Source of the DNA: CAYHGV01 sp964356135
GTDB taxonomy: Bacteria > Hydrothermota > Tepidihabitantia > CAYHGV01
Assembly: GCA_964356135.1 (NCBI GenBank)
Contig: CAYHGV010000017.1
Coordinates: forward strand, 1 to 38,387
Length of the DNA: 38,387 nucleotides
Reading direction: 5' to 3'
How positions within the stretch are numbered: position 1 is the stretch's first letter; each line of letters opens with the position of its first letter. The notes beneath the pieces are model-generated. The model saw only the letters and a program-made list of their open reading frames with translations, was not told where the DNA came from and made no database searches. The translations under genes were made by a program, and so were the position numbers. Below are positions 30,096-38,272 of this stretch, piece after piece.

Positions 30096-31376
30096 TTAGC
30101 CTTTTGCCACCGCCTGCTTGACCCAGTCAGTCGTAACCGATTTCGGCCGTTCGATCGCCTCGCCTAAAGCGCGGCTGACGATAAGCTGGGCGCACATCCC
30201 CATCGCCCGCGACACGCCGAACAGCACCGTGTAATATTCAAATTCGGTGAGACCGAAGTAATAGAGAAGACAACCGGAGGCTGCATCGACATTGGGCCAG
30301 GGGTCTTTTGCCTTGCCTTGTTCCCGCAATACATTCGGAACAATGTTAAAGGTCTTTGCCACGATCTGGTACAGGTCGTCCTTCGGACAGACCCGGGCAC
30401 CGAACTCATGGAAGGCATCGTACCTGGGGTCGGTTATGCGCAGCACCGCATGGCCGTAACCCGGAATGACCTGCCCGGAATTCAAAGTATCCCAGGCAAA
30501 CTGGCGCAGCTTGTCGTCGGTCGGAACGCCGCCGAACTTCTCTTTTACCATGATCACCCAGCGCAAGCATTCCTGATTCGCCAAGCCGTGCAAAGGACCG
30601 GCAAGACCGTTGAGACCTGCCGAAACCGCATAGTAGGGGTCGGACAGGGCCGAGCCGACGCAGTGGCAGGTATGGGCACTGACATTGCCGCCTTCGTGGT
30701 CGGAATGGAGCACCATATAGAGCCGCATCAGGTCGGCAAAATCACCTTTGGGGTCGGGAATACCGAGCATCTGAGCGTAGTCTCCTGCCCAATCGAGTTT
30801 CGGATTGGACGCAATCCGCGGGCCTTTATTGAACCGCAGCCGATAAATTCCCGCTGCCAACGCCGGCAATTTTGCTAACATATTAATTGAATCTTCTAAG
30901 GTCGATACCCAGTATTCATCTTTTTTAATACCTTCGGTATACTTTTCCCGGAATTTCGACTCCCGCTCCATCGCGAGAATCCCCAGGCTGAACATAACCA
31001 TCGGATGGGAATCCTTGGGCATCGCCTCAATGATTTTCCAGACATAATCCGGAACCGCCGCCTCTTTCTTCAGGGTCGCCTGGAGGTCTGCCAAACCGGC
31101 TTTATCCGGCAGCTCACCCGTAACCAGCAACCAGAGCACTTCTTCCGGCAGATTATTTTTAAGCTGGGCAATCGGTGTCCCGCGCAGGATTAAACCTTTA
31201 TCCGGTGGAACATCCGAGGTATCGCAGATCATCGATTTTATCCCCCGCATCCCGCCGAATGCCTGACTCACGGTTACATCGGATATTTTCTTTTCACCAT
31301 GCTGTTTTACCAGGTCTTTTATTTCGTTGCGCCAGACCGGGATTTTCTGGGCTAACTTTTCTTTCAGTTTAACCAT
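30096..31376 (-). CDS. gltA: Citrate synthase, eukaryote-like (mitochondrial) type
   Basis: Condenses acetyl-CoA and oxaloacetate to citrate, first step of the TCA cycle; 426 residues. The catalytic regions LHSDHEGGNVSAHTCH, GLAGPLHGLANQE, PGYGHAVLRITDPRYDAF and the C-terminal LFGVSRAMG are intact. The early GGMRGIKSMICDTSDVPPDKGLILRGTPI also fits. These strings are much closer to the mitochondrial-type enzyme than to the usual proteobacterial GltA. AAAGGAGGAAC precedes the ATG. It stands alone, with its own promoter and terminator, and no other TCA gene is in the window. Confidence 0.95.
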   Translation of the reverse strand: MVKLKEKLAQKIPVWRNEIKDLVKQHGEKKISDVTVSQAFGGMRGIKSMICDTSDVPPDKGLILRGTPIAQLKNNLPEEVLWLLVTGELPDKAGLADLQATLKKEAAVPDYVWKIIEAMPKDSHPMVMFSLGILAMERESKFREKYTEGIKKDEYWVSTLEDSINMLAKLPALAAGIYRLRFNKGPRIASNPKLDWAGDYAQMLGIPDPKGDFADLMRLYMVLHSDHEGGNVSAHTCHCVGSALSDPYYAVSAGLNGLAGPLHGLANQECLRWVIMVKEKFGGVPTDDKLRQFAWDTLNSGQVIPGYGHAVLRITDPRYDAFHEFGARVCPKDDLYQIVAKTFNIVPNVLREQGKAKDPWPNVDAASGCLLYYFGLTEFEYYTVLFGVSRAMGMCAQLIVSRALGEAIERPKSVTTDWVKQAVAKG

Positions 31377-31460
31377 TGTTCCTCCTTTGACGATTACTGT
31401 TTATTGTATTGAACTTTGAAAAATCAACCAAACTACGCCGCACTACCGGATGTCGTACCA

Positions 31461-31488
31461 ACCATACTAAAAAACCGTGCGCTGTCAA
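31461..31488 (-). promoter_or_regulatory. Promoter of the citrate synthase gene
   Basis: Minus strand TTGACA (31483-31488), a 16-bp spacer and TATGGT (31461-31466), giving a leader of about 78 nt. Confidence 0.55.
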
Positions 31489-31514
31489 GTGGGGAAGATG
31501 AAACCTAAAAAACT

Positions 31515-31760
31515 ACAAAATTATACCACGAAAACACGAAGGGACGAAAGCACGAAAATTTAAATATAGTGTTTTCAATGATTTTCAACTTTCGTGTTTT
31601 CGTGATTTCCAAAATTTCGTGATAATTTTTACCATGTTATCCGAAAGATAGAACAACTGCAGGAAAGTCGAATCCGCCACAAATAGTATCTTTTATTTTT
31701 CATGCTTTCGTGGTTTCGTCCGCCATGGGGTTTAGCGGATTTCGTGATAATTTTTTATTT
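31515..31760. repeat. CACGAAA/TTTCGTG long imperfect hairpin and extra half-copies
   Basis: The left arm TACCACGAAAACACGAAGGG.. and GAAAGCACGAAA is complementary to the right arm CTTTCGTGTTTTCGTGATTT.. and AAATTTCGTGATAATTTTTACC. A further half-copy follows at about 31700-31755 (TTTCGTGGTTTCGT, then TTTCGTGATAATTTTTT). It matches the element between mutS2 and dnaG. The rest of the gap to 31774 holds nothing else that I see. Confidence 0.75.
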
Positions 31761-31774
31761 TTCATTTCCCTCGA

Positions 31775-31802
31775 TTGACTTTCGGTGAAATTCCGGTACA
31801 GT
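31775..31802 (+). promoter_or_regulatory. Promoter of the amidotransferase gene
   Basis: TTGACT (31775-31780), a 16-bp spacer and TACAGT (31797-31802), about 20 nt before the GTG start. Confidence 0.55.
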
Positions 31803-31822
31803 AGACGCACTATGGAGATACG

Positions 31823-32458
31823 GTGAGGCCTACGGTTCTTTTGATCGATGCCCATCCCCAGCCGACCGACGATAAGCTCCGGCCTTACCTCGACTGGCTT
31901 ATGCCGCACTTCGAGATCACAACCGTTCTTGTCAGCCGGCTGGTTTTAGAGAAAATCAAAGCCGACGCAGTGGTCGTCTCCGGCTCCGAATGGCAGATCA
32001 ACCGGGACCCGGTCCCACCGGTGATTATAAAAATCTGCCGGGGAACGCAGAAACCGTTTTTAGGCATTTGCTGGGGACACCAGGTTCTCGCCCACGCCTG
32101 GGGTGCACGGGTTATAAAAAAATCGTTCATTGAAACGATCGAGACGATTCAGGTCACCCTGCCCGACCGTCTGCTTGCAACTATGGGCAGTGCGTTTTAT
32201 GCATTTGAATCGCACTACGAGCATGTCGTCAAAGACACGACTCTGCTTAACAACTTCCAGGTCCTGGCGTCCTCCGGCTCGTGCGCGGTCGAAGCCATTC
32301 GCCACCGACAGCGTCCGCTCTGGGGCGTTCAGTTTCATCTCGAACGGTCAGGCGAGATCTGCAAGCCGATCGCCGCAAACTTCGCCGAGATAGTCAAAGA
32401 ATCGATTAAAAACACATCTAAAAAAATAACCACAAAGATCACTAAGAAAGGAAATTGA
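31823..32458 (+). CDS. Class I glutamine amidotransferase-like protein
   Basis: 211 residues from GTG 31823, with GGAG 5 nt upstream. The triad of a class I glutamine amidotransferase is visible: Cys83 in GICWGHQ, and His172 and Glu174 in GVQFHLE. The early VVVSGSEWQINRD fits the oxyanion-side region. No synthetase partner gene is nearby, so the nitrogen acceptor is unknown; GuaA-like stand-alone proteins are possible. The last 15 or so residues (SKKITTKITKKGN) are encoded by the ACCACAAAGATCACTAAGAAAG-type repeat and look like a recent extension. Confidence 0.85.
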   Translation: MRPTVLLIDAHPQPTDDKLRPYLDWLMPHFEITTVLVSRLVLEKIKADAVVVSGSEWQINRDPVPPVIIKICRGTQKPFLGICWGHQVLAHAWGARVIKKSFIETIETIQVTLPDRLLATMGSAFYAFESHYEHVVKDTTLLNNFQVLASSGSCAVEAIRHRQRPLWGVQFHLERSGEICKPIAANFAEIVKESIKNTSKKITTKITKKGN

Positions 32459-32563
32459 GCCCACAAAGAATAATTTCCGGACCAAAAACTTATTCAATAT
32501 TTCTGTGCTTTCTGTGTCTTCAGTGGTCAAATATTGTTTTTTCATTTCTCTCAAAAAATTCTC
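32459..32563. repeat. Dispersed repeat after the amidotransferase gene
   Basis: It contains CCACAAAGAATAA, TTTCTGTGCTTTCTGTGTCT and TCAGTGGTCAAAT words of the same family as at 19252-19785. It begins inside the 3' end of the upstream gene. Confidence 0.6.
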
Positions 32564-32591
32564 TTGACAGACGATTCTACTTTGATAATAC
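32564..32591 (+). promoter_or_regulatory. Promoter of the lipoprotein gene
   Basis: TTGACA (32564-32569), a 16-bp spacer and TAATAC (32586-32591), 38 nt before the ATG. Confidence 0.6.
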
Positions 32592-32629
32592 TCATCCGTG
32601 ATTTTCTTTCAAAACGAAAGGAGAATTAT

Positions 32630-33253
32630 ATGAACCGAACCTATACGGCAATCATTACCGCCCTCCTCGTCACTCTTACCCTCGGCTGCTGCCGGGTGCT
32701 GGTGCCACCGGCAATCGACCTCAAAACCTACGAGATGGTCGGCATCGTCACATTCAACACCGATGCCGAAGGCAATCTCGGCGTATTCACCACCCGGAAA
32801 TTCATCGAATCAATCCGCCGGGACCAGAAAGGCATCAGGATCGTCGAGCTCGGTAAAGAAGCGGATGTGCTCGCGGCAATCGGCAAACAGAAACTGGACC
32901 AGGCGGCACTCAAAGAAATCGGCCAGAAATACAACGTTAAAACCATCATCACCGGCGAGCTTTCTATCTCGGACATCAGGCCCCGGGTTGCCATCAGCCC
33001 AGGCTTTAAGTATGTCGATGTAAGCGGCGATGTTGAGGCAACGCTGACCGCAAGCATGAGCGAAACCGAAACCGGGGCTTCGGTTTGGACCGGTTCCGGC
33101 CGAGCCGAGCGCGAAGTCGGCAGCATCGGCATGTTCGAAGGCAAATTCAGCTTCGATGCCCGTGACCCGGATACTGCCTATGGAAAACTTATCGAAGAAC
33201 TGGTCAAAAAGACGTCCAAGGATTTCCGCAACTCGTGGAAGTGTAAGTTGTAA
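32630..33253 (+). CDS. Putative lipoprotein, CsgG/LpoB-like fold
   Basis: 207 residues from ATG 32630, with AAAGGAG upstream. The N-terminus MNRTYTAIITALLVTLTLGCC is a lipoprotein signal with the lipobox LTLGC. The mature part has MVGIVTFNTDAEGNLG, LGKEADVLAAIGKQKLDQAALKEIGQKYNVKTIITGEL and a GDVEATLTASMSETETGASVW segment. This resembles the fold of CsgG, LpoB and TolB-N type lipoproteins (GEL after a buried strand, then decorated strands). The assignment is by pattern only and the role is unknown. The frame is open upstream to 32534 but has no signal there. Confidence 0.75.
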   Translation: MNRTYTAIITALLVTLTLGCCRVLVPPAIDLKTYEMVGIVTFNTDAEGNLGVFTTRKFIESIRRDQKGIRIVELGKEADVLAAIGKQKLDQAALKEIGQKYNVKTIITGELSISDIRPRVAISPGFKYVDVSGDVEATLTASMSETETGASVWTGSGRAEREVGSIGMFEGKFSFDARDPDTAYGKLIEELVKKTSKDFRNSWKCKL

Positions 33254-33463
33254 TTGCAGCTGCCGAATGGGGATAATGATAAACCGTGGGGTGGGGTCGA
33301 AGTATTGAAATTTTAACTATTTATTAAAATTCTTTCCGTGTCTTCCGTGATTTCGGTGGTTACTCCAATTTCTTTCTTCATGTCAATTCGTGGCTTCATT
33401 GTTACCCTCGGCGTTCCTCGCCCCTCGCTACTCGCTTCTCACACCTTCCGTCCTCAATCCCTG
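33254..33463. repeat. Repeat-filled gap between convergent lipoprotein and efflux genes
   Basis: It contains TTCCGTGTCTTCCGTGATTT, TCGGTGGTTACTCC and two TGTCAATTCGTGGCT words (about 33380 and 33464). The second supplies the stop and last residues of the efflux gene. No terminator hairpin is evident. Confidence 0.6.
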
Positions 33464-34927
33464 TCAATTCGTGGCTCGATCTGAATTTGATTCATTTTTC
33501 GACGGACGCATTTTCCCCCGCGCCAGTGATGCGAATATTCCGAGGAAACATACCGATGCGAAAATAATAAACGCCACCTTCACGCTCTTTAAAAACGATA
33601 GATAGTTTTCCGGCTGGATCTGCACCCTGCCGACCATCAACGCGAAGACGAGCATCGCCACGCCCATGCTCGACATCTGCCCGACGAGGCGCATCGTCGC
33701 AAGCGTCGCCGAGGCGATGCCGTAATGGCGTTGCTCGACCGAGCTCATAATCGCGTTCATGTTGGGCGATGAAAAAAGGGCAAAGCCGAAGCCCAGAACC
33801 AGTAACAGGACGACAATCAACCATATACCGGTACCGGGTCCCAAAAAAATAAACATAAAAAGACTGAACGCGGTCAGCGCCATTCCGACTGAAGCGATAA
33901 TCCGCGATTCGACCCGGTCGGAAAGCCTGCCGGCAAGCGGCGAAAAGACCGCCATCATCACCGGCTGGGCGACGAGCACGAGACCGGCTTGCTGCGGGCT
34001 CATCCCCCGCACATACTGCAAATAGAGGCTTAAGAGAAACCCCGCACCCGCGGTTGCACTGTAGTTGATGAGTGCGGCGAGATTAGAAAATGCAAACGCG
34101 ATATTGTTTTGAAAGAGCCGCAGGTCAAAAACCGGCATTCGAACCTTCAGTTCCCAGACCGTAAAACCGGCGATTCCCAGAAGACCGACGACAATGCACA
34201 AACCGCCGACCAAAGCCGGCAGGCGGGAAAGACCATACATGATCGAAATAATCATCAAAGCGTAAATGACCGAGCCGACCCAATCAAACCTCTCTCCTTT
34301 CGCTTCCGTTTTTTCATCTTTCATCATCCGGAAGAGAAAACCGATGACGACCAGACCGAGCGGCACATTGACAAAAAAGATGCCGCGCCAGCCGAAATGC
34401 TGGGTTATGAGTCCGCCAAAAAATGGTCCTACCGAGAGACCGATATAGACCGCAGCAACATTGAAGCCCAACATCCGGCCCCGTTCGCCCGGAGGAAATA
34501 TCGAGGTCAGAATCGCCACGCCGGTTCCGAAGACCATCGCGCTGCCCAACCCTTGCACAACCCGGAATGCGATCAGCACCGTAGCGGAACCGGAAAAACC
34601 GGCAAGCAGTGATGCCGCGGTATAAAGTAGTATCCCGTAGGTAAAGACCCGCTTCCTGCCAAACATATCGGCGAGTCTTCCAAACGGAACGAGAAAAACC
34701 GCGGAAGCGAGTAGAAAAGAAGTGGCAACCCAGCTCAAAAAGACCGCATCCAATGCAAACTCTTTGCCGATTACGGGCAGAGCGACCGTGATCGCCGAAC
34801 TCATAAACGGCGTCAGAAACGAAGCGATCGTGACGACGATTAAAGCCGCGGTTCGACCGGCAGAATCCGGGGAATGTCTGCCGCCGGTCCGGTCGTCAGT
34901 ACCCAAAAATGTTGATTTAGTATTCAT
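33464..34927 (-). CDS. MFS drug efflux transporter, DHA2 (EmrB/QacA) type
   Basis: 487 residues with about 14 hydrophobic segments, typical of proton-driven multidrug exporters. Motifs are the DHA motif A form LADMFGRKRVFTYG (about residues 85-98), the motif C-like GFNVAAVYIGLSVGPFFGGLI and WRGIFFVNVPLGLVVI, which marks the EmrB/QacA group. The C-terminal residues NSDRATN are encoded by a dispersed repeat. No ribosome site is clear; TATTAT lies 6 nt before the ATG, but its -35 is poor. Substrate not predictable. Confidence 0.92.
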   Translation of the reverse strand: MNTKSTFLGTDDRTGGRHSPDSAGRTAALIVVTIASFLTPFMSSAITVALPVIGKEFALDAVFLSWVATSFLLASAVFLVPFGRLADMFGRKRVFTYGILLYTAASLLAGFSGSATVLIAFRVVQGLGSAMVFGTGVAILTSIFPPGERGRMLGFNVAAVYIGLSVGPFFGGLITQHFGWRGIFFVNVPLGLVVIGFLFRMMKDEKTEAKGERFDWVGSVIYALMIISIMYGLSRLPALVGGLCIVVGLLGIAGFTVWELKVRMPVFDLRLFQNNIAFAFSNLAALINYSATAGAGFLLSLYLQYVRGMSPQQAGLVLVAQPVMMAVFSPLAGRLSDRVESRIIASVGMALTAFSLFMFIFLGPGTGIWLIVVLLLVLGFGFALFSSPNMNAIMSSVEQRHYGIASATLATMRLVGQMSSMGVAMLVFALMVGRVQIQPENYLSFLKSVKVAFIIFASVCFLGIFASLARGKMRPSKNESNSDRATN

Positions 34928-34998
34928 CGCCCAATAATACGATAGTGAGGTATCATGCCAAAGGTAATCGCTGATTGGATAGTAATGGTATGCTGAAT

Positions 34999-35931
34999 TT
35001 ATCGGCCGGCTAAAATCTCTTTCGCCTGTTTTACATCCCGCTCAATCTGCTCAGCCAATGCCCCGGTGGTTTTGAATTTCTGGTCCGGCCGCAACCGGTC
35101 AACGAGTTCAACCCGGACCGTTTCTCCGTAGAGGTTGCCTTTAAAATCGAAGAGATAGACTTCGATTGTCCGCTTTCCTTCACCGATGGTTGGACGCACG
35201 CCGCTGTAGAATGCACCCAGGAATTTTTTCTTTTTATGAAACACGGCCGCGGCATACACCCCGTCGGCGGGAAGAAGCTTTTCTTTCTCGGTCAGGACAA
35301 GGTTAATCGTCGGAAACCCCAATTGGGTTCCCAGTTTTAACCCCCGGACCACCGTGGCGGAGAATGAGTAGTGCCGGCAGAGGAGGCTGTTCGCCCGGCT
35401 CACATTCCCCAACAGGAGCAGTTCGCGAATCCGGGTGCTCGATACAGGCACGCCGTCAAAGCTGTACGCCGGCACCATGATAACCTCAAAATCGAGTTCC
35501 CGGGCAAGTTTGTGCAAAAGCTCGACATCGCCTTCCCGGTTTCGACCGAATCGATGGTCCGGTCCAACCACCACCTTCCTGGGCCGGAGCGCTTCGTAGA
35601 CCATGGTTCTAAAAAACAACTCCGGCGACATCGCCTTTAAATCCCGGGAGAACGGAATCTTGTAGATAAAATCGAGCCCTAACCCGGAGAGCAATGTTTC
35701 TTTCTCCTCTTCGGTGGTCAAAAGGAAATGAAATCCTCGATGGATGACAACCTGGGGAAGAGGTGAAAAGGTCACCAACCCGGAGAGCAGTTTCTCATCC
35801 CGGCCGACCTTGATGACCGTTCTGATGATCTGCTGATGCGCGCAGTGAATACCGTCAAAACTGCCGATGGTTATGCTGCTCGGGCACGGGTAATTGGAAA
35901 TTGACCGATCGCCGGCTTCAATTATCCGCAT
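34999..35931 (-). CDS. ribF: Bifunctional riboflavin kinase / FAD synthetase RibF
   Basis: Makes FMN and then FAD; 310 residues. The N-terminal adenylyltransferase domain has SITIGSFDGIHCAHQQII (about 19-36), VVVGPDHRFGRNREGD and VSSTRIRELL. The C-terminal flavokinase domain has the GLKLGTQLGFPTINL nucleotide loop, LPADGVYAAAV, SGVRPTIGEGKRTIEVYLFDF and GNLYGETVRVE. The ATG lies inside a 15-bp sequence duplicated at the end of truB, so ribF probably once overlapped truB directly. Confidence 0.96.
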   Translation of the reverse strand: MRIIEAGDRSISNYPCPSSITIGSFDGIHCAHQQIIRTVIKVGRDEKLLSGLVTFSPLPQVVIHRGFHFLLTTEEEKETLLSGLGLDFIYKIPFSRDLKAMSPELFFRTMVYEALRPRKVVVGPDHRFGRNREGDVELLHKLARELDFEVIMVPAYSFDGVPVSSTRIRELLLLGNVSRANSLLCRHYSFSATVVRGLKLGTQLGFPTINLVLTEKEKLLPADGVYAAAVFHKKKKFLGAFYSGVRPTIGEGKRTIEVYLFDFKGNLYGETVRVELVDRLRPDQKFKTTGALAEQIERDVKQAKEILAGR

Positions 35932-36060
35932 AAGAGAAGTGACGAATCACACGAATGATAACGAATTCCGCGAATAAAATCAGGTTTATCCGCTCCTTAG
36001 CAAATGGATTCATTCGCTGTCATTCGATACATTCGCTTTTTCAGATCAATTATCCGCATA
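35918..36060. repeat. 113-bp dispersed repeat bounded by a perfect 15-bp direct repeat at the truB/ribF junction
   Basis: TCAATTATCCGCATA occurs at 35918-35932 (ribF start) and again at 36046-36060 (truB end). The 113 bp between them hold GTGACGAATCACACGAATGA, AACGAATTCCGCGAAT and CATTCGCTGTCATTCG words of the dispersed family. Removing one copy plus the insert restores a 14-bp overlap of truB and ribF. Confidence 0.85.
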
Positions 36061-36957
36061 GATCAGCCGATAGGGTTTCAAGCGACCGTGCTGCGCCCGA
36101 CCAATCACCAGCATCTTCCCATCCTGGTCTCGAACCCGGATAAAACGCTCTTCACTTTCCCTGCCGGCTTCGGTTTCTTCCCAGTTAATGCTCTGTCCCT
36201 GGAGAAATTTTTCTTTCACTGGGGTTTGGAGCGTAACTGTCGGTAAATTACTCAGGGCTTCATCGATCGGCACCAGCCGGTTACGGATTGTCTCCCAGGA
36301 AAGACCCGCTAACTCAACCGTATCACTCAAGCCCATCGGACCAATTCGCGTTCGCCTGAGTGCGCGCACCGTCGCTACCGAACCCAGCGCCTCACCCAAA
36401 TCCCGCGCTAACGCTCGAATATAGGTTCCTTTCGATACCACCGCTCTCAAAAATAGAACCGGCGGCTCAAACCCGAGCAGCGAAAGCGCATGGATATCAA
36501 CCATTCGTGATTTGAGCTCAAACTCGACCCCTTTCGCTGCCAGTTTGTATGCCCGTTCTCCATTGATATTCACCGCCGAAAACCGGGGCGGCACCTGGCT
36601 GATCCTGCCCCGGAATCGTTCCAAAACCGTTTCGACCTGGCCTCGAGTCAACTCCGGCACCTCGGTGCGCTTAACCAGCTTTCCGGTCATATCCAAGGTA
36701 TCGGTCTCGATTCCCAATTCCATCTCAAATTCGTATTCTTTTTCAAACGGGTCCAAAAATCGGTTGATTTTGGTCGCTTCGCCCAAAAGGATTACCAGGA
36801 CACCGGAGGCGAAAGGGTCTAACGTTCCGCTGTGACCAATCTTAACGCTCCCTAAGATTTTTTTTATCTGGCGGACAACGTCATAGGAAGTAATACCTTC
36901 GGGCTTGTTGACGGCTAACAACCCGCGTGCGCCATAAAACGCTCGGTTGCCTTCCAT
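36046..36957 (-). CDS. truB: tRNA pseudouridine-55 synthase TruB
   Basis: Makes pseudouridine 55 in the tRNA T-loop; 303 residues from ATG 36957. The N-terminal GLLAVNKPEGITSYDVV is followed by the catalytic motif GHSGTLDPFASGVL (Asp about 47), and then by PPRFSAVNINGERAYKLA and SKGTYIRALARDLG. A PUA-like C-terminus (ERFIRVRDQDGKMLVIGRA) completes it. The start overlaps nrnA by 43 bp; TTG at 36975 would add six residues. The final YADN and stop lie in the 15-bp duplicated sequence shared with ribF. Confidence 0.96.
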   Translation of the reverse strand: MEGNRAFYGARGLLAVNKPEGITSYDVVRQIKKILGSVKIGHSGTLDPFASGVLVILLGEATKINRFLDPFEKEYEFEMELGIETDTLDMTGKLVKRTEVPELTRGQVETVLERFRGRISQVPPRFSAVNINGERAYKLAAKGVEFELKSRMVDIHALSLLGFEPPVLFLRAVVSKGTYIRALARDLGEALGSVATVRALRRTRIGPMGLSDTVELAGLSWETIRNRLVPIDEALSNLPTVTLQTPVKEKFLQGQSINWEETEAGRESEERFIRVRDQDGKMLVIGRAQHGRLKPYRLIYADN

Positions 36958-37868
36958 ACCTCCCTTTTTGCCCAACGCAACGGTTTGTTGATTTTCACCC
37001 CGGCTGCGGTCCGATGACCTCCTCCTCCCAGACTCTGAGCCACCTGGTCGACGTCAATTTCACCCTGGGAGCGCAGACTGACCCGGGTTAAATCTTTCTT
37101 CTCCTCACGCAAAAAAATCGCGACCTTCACCCCCCGCACCATCATCGGGAATCGTATGAAATTGTCCGAGTCGAGGTCTTCCCGGCTGATCCGAAGCGAC
37201 CCCCGCACTGCTCGGCTGAGATGGATCGATGCAATTCCATTACGAACTTCGAGGGTCGCAAGTACCCTCGAGAGCAACCGGAGATTCTTGGACGATGTCA
37301 CATTGAGTTTCGCACTCACCCCATCCGGGCTGAATCCGAATCGCAAAAGCCGGGCGCCGGTCTCGAGGGTCTCGGAGGTGGTATTCGGATAGGAGAACCC
37401 CCCGGTCTCGGCGACAATTCCGGTATAGATAATAAAACCGAGCTTCGGGTCCATCTTGACCGCCGCTTTTTTTATCAACCGGTAGAGCAATTCCGAGGTT
37501 GACGATGCCCGGTCTTCGACCCAGTTCGCGGTGCCGAACCGAAGATTGGATGGGTGGTGGTCGATATTGATAATCGGAATGCCGTTGGGCAGCGCGAGTC
37601 CGGTCCGTGCTTCGCTCGGCGTATCCAGCACCACGACGACCTGGGGATGAAAATGTTTCGGGATCGAGGAATGGATCCGGTCGATGTCGGGCAGAAAATG
37701 GTAGCGGCTGGGCACCGACCCTTTTGAAAAGAGCCAAGTTTGCTTGCGCCACTTTTTCAAAAGCCAGTCCAATGCTAAAATTGCACAAATCACATCACCA
37801 TCCGGGTCAATATGGGAAACGACCAGAAACCGCTTATGCCCTTTTAAAATTTTTAATATCTGCTTCAT
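36915..37868 (-). CDS. nrnA: DHH/DHHA1 phosphoesterase, NrnA type (oligoribonuclease / pAp phosphatase)
   Basis: 317 residues. The DHH-family metal motifs are visible: SHIDPDGD (about 18-25), VVVLDTPS, and IINIDHHPSNLRFG (the DHH motif). The DHHA1 domain ends with SLGGGGHRTAAGVKI. Known NrnA enzymes degrade short oligoribonucleotides and dephosphorylate pAp in lineages lacking Orn. Position between rbfA and truB is a conserved context for this family. The ATG lies after a 50-bp repeat-containing gap. Confidence 0.94.
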   Translation of the reverse strand: MKQILKILKGHKRFLVVSHIDPDGDVICAILALDWLLKKWRKQTWLFSKGSVPSRYHFLPDIDRIHSSIPKHFHPQVVVVLDTPSEARTGLALPNGIPIINIDHHPSNLRFGTANWVEDRASSTSELLYRLIKKAAVKMDPKLGFIIYTGIVAETGGFSYPNTTSETLETGARLLRFGFSPDGVSAKLNVTSSKNLRLLSRVLATLEVRNGIASIHLSRAVRGSLRISREDLDSDNFIRFPMMVRGVKVAIFLREEKKDLTRVSLRSQGEIDVDQVAQSLGGGGHRTAAGVKINKPLRWAKREVWKATERFMAHAGC

Positions 37869-37945
37869 CGCTCAAAGACCGAATATCAATGGTCGTGAAC
37901 ACGATACTGCGATTCGACTCATTCGCGGTCATTCGCTTTTATTTC
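37869..37945. repeat. Dispersed ATTCG-type repeat between rbfA and nrnA, entering the rbfA 3' end
   Basis: CTCATTCGCGGTCATTCGC (37919-37937) matches the words in the truB/ribF insert. It encodes the last residues and stop of rbfA (ANDRE). Confidence 0.55.
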
Positions 37946-38272
37946 TTCACGCAAGAGCTGATCAATCCGTGCCCCGGTTTTCTGCCCCGCATCCGGGGTG
38001 AACGTAAGCTCGGGCATAAATCGTAATTTGAGATATTCGGCGAGCCGATTTTTGATGAAACCGGTTGCACCGTGCAACGCATCCAGTGCCGCCGTTTCCT
38101 GCTTTTCATCTCCCAGCACCGTGAAATAGACTATCGCCCGCTTCAGGTCTTTCGTCACTTTGACGCTCGTGATCGTCACCCGTTCCAATCGCGGGTCCTT
38201 CATCTCCATCAGGACGATTTCGGCAATCGCCTCTTTGATCGCTTCGCCCACCCGCAATTCCCGGTAGATCAT
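37919..38272 (-). CDS. rbfA: Ribosome-binding factor A
   Basis: Late 30S maturation factor, 117 residues. The KH-like fold shows RVGEAIKEAIAEIVLMEMKDPRLERVTITSVKVTKDLKRAIVYFTVLG, then ALHGATGFIKNRLAEYLKLRFMPELTFTPD. The length is normal. The ATG overlaps the ylxP stop (ATGA). The C-terminal ANDRE is repeat-derived and not conserved. Confidence 0.96.
   Translation of the reverse strand: MIYRELRVGEAIKEAIAEIVLMEMKDPRLERVTITSVKVTKDLKRAIVYFTVLGDEKQETAALDALHGATGFIKNRLAEYLKLRFMPELTFTPDAGQKTGARIDQLLREEIKANDRE

Noticed and set aside
34928..34960. Leaderless promoter for the efflux gene
   Set aside because: TATTAT lies 6 nt before the ATG but the -35 candidate TTTGGC is poor.
37869..37945. Possible target duplication at rbfA/nrnA
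   Set aside because: AGCGAATGACC and AGCGATGAAGC look alike but the match is short and gapped.
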